A DNA stretch of 64,000 nt from Mycobacterium interjectum (GTDB lineage: Bacteria > Actinomycetota > Actinomycetes > Mycobacteriales > Mycobacteriaceae): assembly GCA_002102225.1 (NCBI GenBank), contig LQPB01000102.1, forward strand, positions 1 to 64,000, in the 5' to 3' direction. Positions 25,478 to 33,690 of the stretch are shown here, piece by piece (position 1 is the first letter of the stretch; the number at the start of each line of letters is the position of its first letter). Under the pieces are notes generated by a model that searched no databases, was not told where the DNA came from, and was given only the letters and a program-made list of their open reading frames with translations. Made by a program: the position numbers and the translations under genes.

Positions 25478-26158
25478 GTGTCACACACCGCCGAGCAGCT
25501 GCACGCCCTGATCGACCGCTGCGAGCAGTTCCGCGACACCAAGGCCCCGGCGGGCTACCGCGACGGCCTGGCCCTCTGCGTGGTCGATTCCGTCCAGTCG
25601 ACGGGCGTCTTGTACTCCAGCGTGGAGTCAGTGGTCGGCCGCTACCGGGCCTACCGCCGGGAGCAGGCTGGCGACCCGAACACCGACGGGGTGCCCGAGC
25701 TCATCACCACGTTCGACGAGCTGAGCGGCCCGGACGGATGGGCGCAGCGGATCGGTAACCGGAACCGCACCTCGACGCACACTGGCGCTCCACTCAAGGC
25801 CGCCGCGATCCGGGACGTCGCACTCGCCCTCACCGCCGAGGGGATCGACACCGCCGCCGGCCTGCGGGAGGCGGCCGAGGACGCCGGGCGCTTGGCATGT
25901 GTGGAGGCGGCGTGGCGAGCCGTGCCCGGTCAGCGCTCCGGGATCACGTGGCACTACGTGCAGATGCTCGCCGGGATCCCGGGAGTCAAGCCGGACCGGA
26001 TGATCTGCCGCTTCGTCGCTGACGCGCTGGGGATGCCCCGCCGTGCCGTCACGACCCGGTTCGCCCTGCGTACCCTGACCGCCGTGGCCGCGGAGATGGG
26101 CATGTCGCCGACCGACCTCGATCACGGCGTCTGGCAGTGGCAGCGGGGAAGGCGGTAG
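25478..26158 (+). CDS. unknown protein with helix-hairpin-helix-like motif
   Basis: GTG 25478 begins MSHTAEQLHALIDRCEQFRDT; the product is 226 aa. The C-terminal half contains LAGIPGVKPDRMICRFVADALG, which reads as a helix-hairpin-helix of the DNA-glycosylase/endonuclease III type, although no catalytic Lys/Asp pair is obvious. The N-terminal half (VDSVQSTGVLYSSVESVVGRYRAYR) is unrecognised. Its place in the helicase-RelBE-YfbU island suggests DNA-related function, which is inference. Confidence 0.6.
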   Translation: MSHTAEQLHALIDRCEQFRDTKAPAGYRDGLALCVVDSVQSTGVLYSSVESVVGRYRAYRREQAGDPNTDGVPELITTFDELSGPDGWAQRIGNRNRTSTHTGAPLKAAAIRDVALALTAEGIDTAAGLREAAEDAGRLACVEAAWRAVPGQRSGITWHYVQMLAGIPGVKPDRMICRFVADALGMPRRAVTTRFALRTLTAVAAEMGMSPTDLDHGVWQWQRGRR

Positions 26159-26254
26159 GCAGTAACGAAATGTCATACCCGCCAGGAAAAATCGCAGCAT
26201 GAGCTACGCCAGCCCGCCAATGATCACAGATGGCCGAGCGGAGAAGATGACGAA

Positions 26255-26611
26255 ATGACGGACTACAACACACCTGATGAGCTCGCGACCCATTTCTTCA
26301 TAGGACTACCAGAAGACCAACTCCAGCATCGGCGCGACGACCTGGTTGCCCGATGCCGTGCCGTGCGTGCGGACGGCTGGGATAACTACCGCTTCGTCTG
26401 GTCGACCGGTGAGGTCGTTGCAGTGGCATACCTGCTGGACTCACGAGACGTGCTCACGCAGATGAGCGAGGACGAGACCACCGTGCTCCATCGTTGGGCG
26501 TACGACCTGTGGGGCATCCGTGGTGGGGAGGCCGATGAGACCGCCGGCCTCACCCGCACTCGCAAGTGGTTCATGCAGACTCGCTCAGCTGCCGAGGCCG
26601 ATGCTGAGTAG
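26255..26611 (+). CDS. small unknown protein
   Basis: A 118-aa acidic protein (MTDYNTPDELATHFFIGLPEDQLQHRRDDL...WSTGEVVAVAYLLDSRDVL...HRWAYDLWGIRGGEADE). Composition and codon use are gene-like. No family is recognised. GAGCGGAGAA lies upstream of the ATG at a suitable distance. Confidence 0.55.
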   Translation: MTDYNTPDELATHFFIGLPEDQLQHRRDDLVARCRAVRADGWDNYRFVWSTGEVVAVAYLLDSRDVLTQMSEDETTVLHRWAYDLWGIRGGEADETAGLTRTRKWFMQTRSAAEADAE

Positions 26612-26629
26612 TCCGCTAGACCTACCGAG

Positions 26630-27193
26630 ATGGGCATTCTGACCAGGCTATCCAGCAGTGCAGTTGTTGTGTTGGCGCTTGCTAGCTGTGGTCCCGCAGC
26701 CGCTGATGTCGCCGCGGGACCCGGTCCGACCAACTACACGGTTCAACCGCAGCCGGCGGCGGGCAGCTGTCATTACCGCACCGCCGCCGACGGTCAGAAC
26801 CTGCCCGACCCGAACTGCACTCCGGGGGCGGTGAATCCGAAGGTCACCCCGGACACTCTTGAAGCAACGATCTGTCGGACCGGTTACACGAAATCGATTC
26901 GCCCGCCCAAGGAGATCACTGAGGCCGAGAAGAAGGCGAACGCGGCAGCCTACAACTACACCGGCCCACTGTCGACGGCCGAGTATGACCACCTGGTGCC
27001 ACTCGAGCTGGGCGGCGATCCGAACGATCCACGCAATCTATGGGTACAGCCAGGGCCCTCGCCCAATCCGAAAGACGACGTCGAACTGCAACTGCACGAT
27101 CTGGTCTGTCGGGGAATGGTGCCGATCACCATCGCCCAACAGGCCATCGCGACTGACTGGACCACCGCGGTCCGCGTCGTCAGCGGCAACTGA
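26630..27193 (+). CDS. secreted HNH-endonuclease-like lipoprotein
   Basis: A 187-aa protein. Residues 1-25 form a lipoprotein signal with a lipobox-like LALASCGP. The C-terminal half has EYDHLVPLELGGDPNDPRNLW, the DH...LGG...D..NLW core of HNH nucleases, followed by the helix KDDVELQLHDLVCRGMVP. Extracellular HNH proteins occur in mycobacteria; they may act as nucleases outside the cytoplasm or as toxins. No immunity gene is evident nearby except the small unknown gene at 26255, 18 bases upstream. Confidence 0.7.
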   Translation: MGILTRLSSSAVVVLALASCGPAAADVAAGPGPTNYTVQPQPAAGSCHYRTAADGQNLPDPNCTPGAVNPKVTPDTLEATICRTGYTKSIRPPKEITEAEKKANAAAYNYTGPLSTAEYDHLVPLELGGDPNDPRNLWVQPGPSPNPKDDVELQLHDLVCRGMVPITIAQQAIATDWTTAVRVVSGN

Positions 27194-27294
27194 TCCCTGC
27201 TGCCATCACATCGAAAGAAGACGCGGCTAAGCGTTCTTTCGCCGCCACGGAACCCGAATCTAAGTGACGTGACTGGCGAATCACGCTGCGCTGC

Positions 27295-27430
27295 TGTAGG
27301 TCCCGAAACAAGATGGCGGATAGCGATGCCTCCACCTGGAGGTTTGCAGAATTCTCACCAAAACAGCGGACCGCTTTTTTCTCATCTTCGTGGCGGATCC
27401 GAGAACCGGACGGTTGTGCACGTCTCTCGG
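27295..27430 (+). repeat. IS21-like left end, related to 33958-34105
   Basis: About 135 bp align with 33958-34105: TGTAGGT.CCC, ATGG.GG, the CACCAAAA block, TTTTT.TCATCTTC.TGGCGGATCC and AGAACCG.ACGGTTGTGCA. Both lie in the same orientation, so three ends of one element family are present in the 27.3-34.1 kb stretch. Confidence 0.7.
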
Positions 27431-27606
27431 TCAGAGCGCGCACGTTGACTGATCCGGGGTTCGATTCAGCTATTGGCACAATGGAATTCGTGTGGACGCT
27501 GGCCGCGGCGGTTGTAGCTCCGTTCGGCGATCAACTTGGCGCTTTAACAGCGCCAATGATCGGCATTCTTGGCATTGCGCTCCGGCATACCTACGTCCTT
27601 TCCGCC

Positions 27607-28719
27607 CTATCGAACCGCGGCCGAGCTCGGTGTGTGGAGCCACGTCAGTCGACGGCGCAGCCACAAGGCCACATAGACGAGGGCGAGCAGCACAGGCACC
27701 TCGATGAGTGGGCCGACAACCCCGGCCAGGGCTTGGCCGGACGTGGCACCGAACACACCAATCGCGACGGCAATCGCTAGCTCGAAGTCGTTGCTCGCTG
27801 CGGAGAACGCGAGGGCGGCCGTTCGGGGGTAGGAGAGGTGTAGCCATCGGCCGGCGGCGAACCCACCGATCCACATCACGGCGAAGTAGACGAGCAGCGG
27901 CAGCGCGATCCGCGCCACGTTCAGCGGCTGGGAAGTGATCGTCTTGCCTTGCAGCGCAAAGAGAACGACCACAGTGAACAGCAGCCCGTACAACGCGATC
28001 GGCGCAATGCGCGGCAGCAGCCCGCTCTCGTACCATTCCTGGCCGCGTGCGCGTTCACCGAGGGTTCTGGTGAGGTATCCGGCGACCAGCGGGATGCCCA
28101 GGAACACAAGCACGGTGACGGCGATGGCGGCGAACGAGACGTGCAGGCTCTGGGTCGGTAGGTGGAGCCAGGCAGGCAAGACGTTGAGGTAGAACACGCC
28201 CAGGCCGGCGTAGGCCAGCACTTGGAATACGGCGTTGAGCGCAACGAGTACGGCGGCCATTTCGCGGTCGCCGCAGGCCAGATCGGTCCAGATCAGCACC
28301 ATGGCGATGCAGCGGGCCAGCCCGACTAGGATCACGCCGGTGCGGTAGGCGGGCAGGTCCGGCAGCAGCAGCCAGGCGAGGGCGAACATGACGGCGGGCC
28401 CAATGATCCAGTTCATAACTAGCGACACGGCGATCATGCGGCGATCGGCGGTGATTCTGCCGATCTCCTTGTAGCGGACTTTGGCGAGCACCGGGTACAT
28501 CATCAGTAGCAGCCCGATGGCGATGGGCAGGCTCGTGCCGTGGATGGATATGGCGTTGAGCCAGTTGGCCAATCCGGGGATCAGACGGCCCAGCAGCAGC
28601 CCGGCCGCCATTGCCAGGCCGATCCACAGGGGCAGGAATCGGTCGACGGTGGACAATCGGGCCGCGGCGTGGGTGTCGTCCGACGGCGGTGCGCTGGTGG
28701 TGCTGGGGTTGTGGGTCAT
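27607..28719 (-). CDS. acr3: ACR3-type arsenite efflux permease
   Basis: A 370-aa protein with ten predicted membrane segments. Cys137 in LARCIAMV and Glu in NDFELAIAVA are the residues conserved in ACR3 arsenite/proton antiporters. It removes trivalent arsenic from the cytosol. It is the last gene of the arsI-arsR-acr3 minus-strand unit, 46 bases after arsR. Confidence 0.95.
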   Translation of the reverse strand: MTHNPSTTSAPPSDDTHAAARLSTVDRFLPLWIGLAMAAGLLLGRLIPGLANWLNAISIHGTSLPIAIGLLLMMYPVLAKVRYKEIGRITADRRMIAVSLVMNWIIGPAVMFALAWLLLPDLPAYRTGVILVGLARCIAMVLIWTDLACGDREMAAVLVALNAVFQVLAYAGLGVFYLNVLPAWLHLPTQSLHVSFAAIAVTVLVFLGIPLVAGYLTRTLGERARGQEWYESGLLPRIAPIALYGLLFTVVVLFALQGKTITSQPLNVARIALPLLVYFAVMWIGGFAAGRWLHLSYPRTAALAFSAASNDFELAIAVAIGVFGATSGQALAGVVGPLIEVPVLLALVYVALWLRRRLTWLHTPSSAAVR

Positions 28720-28765
28720 TTGTTCGATCCCATTCTTGGTTGTCCTGGTCGTGGCGGGACGATAT

Positions 28766-29140
28766 TCAGGGAAGGGTGGCTGAGGTGAGGGTGTCGGTTT
28801 CCAAGAGTTGTGAGAGTTGCTGCAGCGCAGTTTGATTCACTCGGTAGTACACCCATGAGGCGCGGCGTTCGCTGTCGAGTAGACCGGCGGTGCGTAGCAC
28901 CTTGAGGTGGTGGGAGATGGTGGGCTGGGTCAGGTCGATTCCTGCTGACAAGTCGCAGACGCAGGCTTCACCGCCCGCGTGGCTGGCAACGATGCTGAGC
29001 AGGCGCAACCGTACCGGGTCAGACAGTGCCCTGAGTTTGGCCGCCAGCTGGATGGCCGCTTGGGCCGAGAGGGGCTCGCGCACCAAGGGGACGAAGGCGC
29101 ACCCTGTCTCCTCGACTAACGGCGCCCGTGACTTCGACAT
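28766..29140 (-). CDS. arsR: ArsR-family arsenic repressor
   Basis: From ATG 29140 the product is 124 aa with a winged helix (QPTISHHLKVLRTAGLLDSERR) and Cys60/Cys62 in EACVCDLS, the classic trivalent arsenic site of ArsR. Cys14 could be a third ligand. A TCGAT-N10-ATCGA inverted repeat lies directly upstream. An upstream open frame to 29335 reads into the arsI 3' region and is not family-like. Confidence 0.92.
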   Translation of the reverse strand: MSKSRAPLVEETGCAFVPLVREPLSAQAAIQLAAKLRALSDPVRLRLLSIVASHAGGEACVCDLSAGIDLTQPTISHHLKVLRTAGLLDSERRASWVYYRVNQTALQQLSQLLETDTLTSATLP

Positions 29141-29143
29141 GCG

Positions 29144-29163
29144 TCGATATTGACCGGCATCGA
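29144..29163 (-). promoter_or_regulatory. candidate arsR-acr3 operator
   Basis: TCGAT (29144-29148) and ATCGA (29159-29163) are inverted around ten bases, immediately upstream of the arsR start. Confidence 0.55.
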
Positions 29164-29255
29164 ATCCGCGATCAAGCAAACAGTGCGTAAACACGCACCC
29201 GCGGCACCGGCGAGCGGGATGACGCCGATTCCCGCCCGCCGGCCAGTGGTCGCGC

Positions 29256-29729
29256 TCAGCAACAGGAGGTCGCCTTCTCCGTGTCGGCGTTGGCCCGCGA
29301 TCCGCCGCAGCAGACACCGCCCTCGGTGTCGCCATCGAGGTGCTGTGGGCTTGATCCGAAGGTGTCGGAGTCGGCGAGCACCGTGTAGACCTCCCACTTC
29401 TCTGCGGCTGGTCCGGTTACCCAGACCTTGTCCTGGGTGGCGAAGCAACAGGTCGTTCCGATCTCCTCATCGGTGAACAGGCCCTCGCCCTGCAGCCGGG
29501 CGATCTCCTCGTGCACTTCTTCACTCGATGCGACCTCCACGCCCAAGTGGTTGAGGGTGCCGCCCTGGCCCGGGTTCTCCAGCAGCACCAGCTTGAGCGG
29601 GGGCTCAGCGACCGCGAAGTTGGCGTAGCCGGGCTTGCGCTTGGCCGGCTCGGTGTTGAACAGCTTGGAGTAGAACGTGATTGCCTCGTCGAGGTTGTCG
29701 ACGTTGAGGGCGAGTTGAACGCGGGACAT
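29256..29729 (-). CDS. arsI: ArsI/CadI-type glyoxalase-fold protein
   Basis: The 157-aa vicinal-oxygen-chelate protein starts MSRVQLALNVDNLDEAITFYSKLF. His61 (NHLGVEV), Cys94-Cys95 (GTTCCFATQDKVWV) and Glu113 (KWEVYTVL) are where ArsI C-As lyases bind Fe(II) and trivalent organoarsenicals. The C-terminus is Cys-rich (GVCCGGS, SCC). M. tuberculosis CadI (Rv2641) is the nearest recalled relative and lies in an equivalent arsenic/cadmium context. It probably cleaves or sequesters organoarsenicals; cadmium induction is a known property of CadI. Confidence 0.88.
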   Translation of the reverse strand: MSRVQLALNVDNLDEAITFYSKLFNTEPAKRKPGYANFAVAEPPLKLVLLENPGQGGTLNHLGVEVASSEEVHEEIARLQGEGLFTDEEIGTTCCFATQDKVWVTGPAAEKWEVYTVLADSDTFGSSPQHLDGDTEGGVCCGGSRANADTEKATSCC

Positions 29730-29753
29730 GAGAGCAGACCTCCAGACCTGTGA

Positions 29754-29808
29754 GACATATATCGAAGTAGTCGGACACCCTCAGCATGCGACCTTTTTGA
29801 TATATGTC
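29754..29808. promoter_or_regulatory. inverted repeat between arsI and the second arsR
   Basis: GACATATATC (29754-29763) and GATATATGTC (29799-29808) are perfect 10-bp inverted arms, 35 bases apart, one arm near each divergent gene start. An ArsR-family dimer could bind each arm. Confidence 0.7.
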
Positions 29809-29831
29809 AAATCCTCTGGCAGAATCGTTGC

Positions 29832-30191
29832 ATGCCCAAGACGCTGCCCCTGGTCGATATCGCTTCGCCGGCCTGCTGCGCGCCGCTGGCCGCTGGGCCC
29901 ATGAGCGACGATGACGCATTGCGGGTCGCCCTACGCCTCAAGGCGCTTGCCGACCCGGCGCGCGTCAAGATCATGTCGCTGCTGTTCAATTCCTCGGCGG
30001 GCGAGCAGACCACGGGTGAGCTTGCCGCGGTTCTGCGCCTTTCGGAGTCAACCGTCAGCCACCATCTCGGCCAACTACGTAAGGCGGGGTTGGTCGAATC
30101 AGAGCGCCGCGGCATGAGCGTCTACCACCGACCCCACCTGGATGCCATGGCCGCCCTGTGCGCAGTCCTCGACCCGAACTGCTGCAGCTGA
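29832..30191 (+). CDS. ArsR-family regulator, Rv2642-like
   Basis: A 119-aa winged-helix protein (LKALADPARVKIMSLLF, SESTVSHHLGQLRKAGLV). Cys15-Cys16 near the N-terminus and a C-terminal LDPNCCS pair could form the metal site, unlike the CVCDL site of the other ArsR. It is divergent from arsI, the arrangement of Rv2642/cadI in M. tuberculosis. It likely represses arsI and itself through the GACATATATC repeat. Confidence 0.85.
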   Translation: MPKTLPLVDIASPACCAPLAAGPMSDDDALRVALRLKALADPARVKIMSLLFNSSAGEQTTGELAAVLRLSESTVSHHLGQLRKAGLVESERRGMSVYHRPHLDAMAALCAVLDPNCCS

Positions 30192-30330
30192 TTTCGCGCC
30201 GCCCTTCGAGTCGATCAACAGTGCCTGAGAGGGCGTCGCGCACGGCTCATTTCGTTAATCGGCACCGTCGGCCACGTGAACGACACAAAACGGGACCGAT
30301 GAATCCGAGTTAGGCTCTTGACCTCTCGTA

Positions 30331-30371
30331 GATAGCTCAGTAGAAATTGAGTTAATGACTATTGAGCTATC
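30331..30371 (+). promoter_or_regulatory. operator overlapping the arsRC start codon
   Basis: GATAGCTCA (30331-30339) and TGAGCTATC (30363-30371) are perfect inverted arms that enclose the ATG at 30355, with a third half-site TTGAGTTA at 30347-30354. A bound repressor would block translation initiation DNA and promoter at once. Confidence 0.65.
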
Positions 30372-31032
30372 TCCTGATACGGTGCGACGGGTCCAAATCC
30401 ACGCCGCTCTAGCTGACCCGGGCCGATTGATCATCGTGGATCGGCTGCTACTCGCCGACGCATCGCCCTCGGAGCTTCAGGCCGCGCTGTCAATGTCGTC
30501 GAGCCTGATCGCCCACCATCTGGGGGTGCTTGAGGGCGCGGGCATCGTGCGCCGAGTCCGCTCCGAAGGAGATCGCCGGCGTAGCTATCTGCAGTTGATC
30601 CCGCAGTCACTGGATCTGCTGGTGCCCGCGACGGCGTGGCACGCCAAGCGAGTGGTGTTTGTCTGCAGCCAGAACTCGGCCCGCAGCCAGTTGGCCGTAG
30701 CGGTGTGGAACCGGAGCAGCTCGCTGCCCGCAGCCTCGGCCGGAACACATCCCGCCGCTGCGGTACACCCAAAGGCGGTGGCTGCGGCGGCCCGGCGCAA
30801 GCTGCCGATGCTCCCGCAGACCCCGCGCCATCTCGACGACGTCGTCAAGCCCACCGATCTAGTCATCGCGGTCTGCGACAACGCGCACGAAGAACTGCCC
30901 GCCGACAGCCGGCGCCTGCATTGGTCGATCCCCGACCCGGTGCGCACCGGCCGCACTGATGCCTTTGACCGGGCCCTTGATGAGCTGACCGTGCGCATCG
31001 ATCACCTGGCCCCCACCCTCGACCCCCATTAG
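30355..31032 (+). CDS. ArsR-ArsC fusion: regulator plus arsenate reductase
   Basis: A 225-aa fusion. Residues 1-95 are an ArsR-type winged helix (SSSLIAHHLGVLEGAGIVRR). Residues 98-220 are a low-molecular-weight phosphatase/arsenate reductase: CSQNSARS with Cys104, Arg110 and Ser111 as the CxxNxxRS-like loop and DPVRTG as the acid loop. In such fusions the reductase makes arsenite, which the permease exports. The N-terminal half lacks an obvious Cys metal site. The first gene of a three-gene unit with pstS and a flavoprotein (61 and 69 bases apart). Confidence 0.88.
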   Translation: MTIELSPDTVRRVQIHAALADPGRLIIVDRLLLADASPSELQAALSMSSSLIAHHLGVLEGAGIVRRVRSEGDRRRSYLQLIPQSLDLLVPATAWHAKRVVFVCSQNSARSQLAVAVWNRSSSLPAASAGTHPAAAVHPKAVAAAARRKLPMLPQTPRHLDDVVKPTDLVIAVCDNAHEELPADSRRLHWSIPDPVRTGRTDAFDRALDELTVRIDHLAPTLDPH

Positions 31033-31092
31033 CACCCGAGGCAACTTCACCCAGCGATAGGCGCATCGCATCTACCAGCGGAGGTAACTACC

Positions 31093-32193
31093 ATGCGCAG
31101 TTCACTGAAGTTATCTGTGGCCGCAGTGGTCTTGCTCGCGGCCACCGGAGTGGTTTTCGCCGCATGCGCCAAAGAGAAAATCACCCCCTCATACGCCACC
31201 GGAGCAAAAGTGGAATGTGGTGGCAAACAGACATTGAAGGCAAGCGGCTCGACCGCGCAGGCCAACGCGATGACGCGGTTCGTCAACGCCTACCAAAAGG
31301 CTTGCCCCGGGCAGACGCTCAACTACACGTCCAACGGCTCCGGCGCCGGAGTGAGCGAATTCCTCGCTGGCTTAACCGATTTCGGTGGCTCCGACTCGCC
31401 GCTGGCCGGAGACGAATACAGCAAGGCCAAGCAGCGTTGCGGCTCGGACGCCTGGAATCTGCCGGTGGTATTCGGCCCGTTGGCGATCACCTACAACCTG
31501 CAAGCCGTCGACCGGCTGGTGCTCGATGCCCCGACCCTGGCCAAGATCTTCAACGGCCAGATCACGCGATGGGACGACCCCGCGATCAAGGCGCTCAACG
31601 GCGAGGAGATGCCCTCCGAACCCATCCACGTGATCTATCGCAGCGACGGGTCGGGCACCACCGACAACTTCCAGCTCTACCTCGACGCCGCCTCGGGCGG
31701 GGCATGGGGCAAGGGAACCGGCAAGGCGTTCAACGGCGGAACCGGCCAAGGCGCTGCGGGCAACGAAGGCACCTCTGCGATGGTCAAGAACACCGAGGGC
31801 GCGATCACCTACAACGAATACTCGTTCGCCCAACAGCAGCGGCTGTTCGCCGCGCGAATCGTGACCTCGGCCGGGCCAAATCCGGTAGCCATCAACCGCG
31901 ACACCGTCGGCAAGGCCATCGCCAGCGCCACCATCGCCGGTCAGGGCAACAACCTGGTCTTGAACATCTCGTCGTTCTACAAGCCCACCCAGACCGACGC
32001 ATATCCGATCATGCTGGCCAGCTACGAACTGGTGTGCTCGAAATACGGTGACCCGCAGACCGCGACGGCGGTGCGGGCGTTCTTGCAATCCACCCTTGGG
32101 CCCGGCCAGGCCGACCTGGAAGACTACGGATACTTCCCGTTGCCAGAACAATTCCAGCCAAAGGTGCTCAGCGCCGCCAACGCCATCAGCTAA
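31093..32193 (+). CDS. pstS: PstS-like phosphate/arsenate-binding lipoprotein
   Basis: A GGAGGT site precedes ATG 31093. The 366-aa product has a lipoprotein signal ending VFAAC (Cys25) and the PstS fold marks: ASGSTAQ, YTSNGSGAGVSEF, FGGSDSPL, YRSDGSGTTDNF. PstS binds phosphate for the PstCAB importer, which is absent here. In an arsenic operon it may sort phosphate from arsenate, or the host importer may use it. Confidence 0.92.
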   Translation: MRSSLKLSVAAVVLLAATGVVFAACAKEKITPSYATGAKVECGGKQTLKASGSTAQANAMTRFVNAYQKACPGQTLNYTSNGSGAGVSEFLAGLTDFGGSDSPLAGDEYSKAKQRCGSDAWNLPVVFGPLAITYNLQAVDRLVLDAPTLAKIFNGQITRWDDPAIKALNGEEMPSEPIHVIYRSDGSGTTDNFQLYLDAASGGAWGKGTGKAFNGGTGQGAAGNEGTSAMVKNTEGAITYNEYSFAQQQRLFAARIVTSAGPNPVAINRDTVGKAIASATIAGQGNNLVLNISSFYKPTQTDAYPIMLASYELVCSKYGDPQTATAVRAFLQSTLGPGQADLEDYGYFPLPEQFQPKVLSAANAIS

Positions 32194-32262
32194 GAATCAC
32201 AAATGCGGCGCAGCGCTGCCCCGCAAGCACATCACCCTGACACACCCAGGAGCCAATCCCGA

Positions 32263-33690
32263 ATGACCCCTCGTCATATCGTCGCGATCGGTGGCAGCGA
32301 CGCCGGCATCAGCGCGGCGCTCCGCGCCCGCGAACTCGATCCCACCACCGACGTCACCGTGGTCGTTGCCGACGCGTACCCGAACTTCTCCATCTGCGGC
32401 ATCCCCTATTACGTCTCCGGGGAAGTCACCCACTGGACCAACCTGGCCCACCGCACCGCCGCCGATTTGGCGGCCACCGGCATGCGGGTGCTCACCGACA
32501 CCAGCGCCACACGTATCAATGTTGACGAGCACACCCTCGACGTCCTTGATTCCAGCGGCGCACCACAACAGCTGTCCTACGACGCGCTGATCGTCGGAAC
32601 GGGCGCCATCAGTGCCCGCCCACCCATCCGCGGACTCGGCGGCCCCGACGCGCTGAGTCCCGCCGACGGCGTGCACCTGCTGCACTCCATGGGCGACACC
32701 TTCGCCGTCATGGATTCCCTGCAACAACGCAACCCCGCCACCGCGGTGATCGTCGGCGCCGGATACATCGGCCTCGAAATGGCCGAAGCCCTGACCGCCC
32801 GCGGCATTCACGTGACCCAAGTCGAAGCCCTACCCGAAGTCCTGCCCACCGTCGACCCCGAACTCGGCGCCCTCGTCCATGCCGAACTCGAACGTCACGG
32901 TGTCAAAGTCCTCACCAACACCGCGGTCACCGCCATCACCCGCACCGACTCCGGCGCACTTACGGTCACCGCCAGCCAAGACGGTGAAACAATGTCGCTC
33001 ACAGTTGATTTCGTCCTGGTCGTGGTAGGCGTCCGCCCTGACACTGAACTCGCCGCCGACGCAGGCGCCGATCTCGGGGTCAAAGGCGCCATCGTTGTCG
33101 ACGAAGCCATGCGCACCAACCTGCCTGACGTCTTCGCCGCCGGCGACTGCGTGCACACCCACCACCGGCTGCTCGGTGTCACTTGGCTGCCGCTAGGCAC
33201 CACCGCGCACAAACAGGGTCGCGTGGCCGGGGAAAACGCACTCGGCGGACACGCCCACTTTGCGGGCAGCCTGGGTACTCAAGTCGTCAAGGTCTTCGAC
33301 CTCGTCGCCGCCCGCACCGGGCTGCGCGAACACGAAGCCCTCGCCGCCAAGCGCGGCTTGGCGCCCGTCACCAGCCAGTCCAGTCCTGATGACCACAAGG
33401 CCTACTACCCTGGCGCCACCCCCGTCCACATCCGCATCACCGGCGACCAGCACAGCGGGCGGCTCCTGGGCGCGCAGCTCGTCGGACACCGCAGCGCCGA
33501 AATCGCCAAACGCGTCGACACCTATGCCACAGCCCTGTTCCACGAAATGACGGTCGACGGCCTCAGCGAACTCGACCTGTCTTATACACCGCCACTCGGA
33601 TCGCCTTGGGACGCAACCCAAATAGCCGCCCAGGCATGGGTGCGCGAACATCAACCCACCGCCGCCCGACCCCTAACCGCCAACCAGTAG
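32263..33690 (+). CDS. FAD/NAD(P) disulfide reductase (CoA-disulfide-reductase type)
   Basis: From ATG 32263 (CAGGAG upstream) the product is 475 aa. It has an N-terminal FAD motif (VAIGGSDAGISAAL), an active-site Cys in NFSICGIPYY, an NAD(P) motif VIVGAGYIGLEMAE and a second FAD motif FAAGDCVHT, then a dimerisation domain. The single Cys pattern matches CoA-disulfide or NADH oxidase enzymes rather than glutathione reductase. In arsenic operons such proteins may reduce thiol conjugates or supply reductant. Confidence 0.85.
   Translation: MTPRHIVAIGGSDAGISAALRARELDPTTDVTVVVADAYPNFSICGIPYYVSGEVTHWTNLAHRTAADLAATGMRVLTDTSATRINVDEHTLDVLDSSGAPQQLSYDALIVGTGAISARPPIRGLGGPDALSPADGVHLLHSMGDTFAVMDSLQQRNPATAVIVGAGYIGLEMAEALTARGIHVTQVEALPEVLPTVDPELGALVHAELERHGVKVLTNTAVTAITRTDSGALTVTASQDGETMSLTVDFVLVVVGVRPDTELAADAGADLGVKGAIVVDEAMRTNLPDVFAAGDCVHTHHRLLGVTWLPLGTTAHKQGRVAGENALGGHAHFAGSLGTQVVKVFDLVAARTGLREHEALAAKRGLAPVTSQSSPDDHKAYYPGATPVHIRITGDQHSGRLLGAQLVGHRSAEIAKRVDTYATALFHEMTVDGLSELDLSYTPPLGSPWDATQIAAQAWVREHQPTAARPLTANQ

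Noticed and set aside
27313..27780. 155-codon frame over the IS21-like left end
   Set aside because: It runs across the repeat and into the acr3 antisense strand; residues are not those of a transposase.
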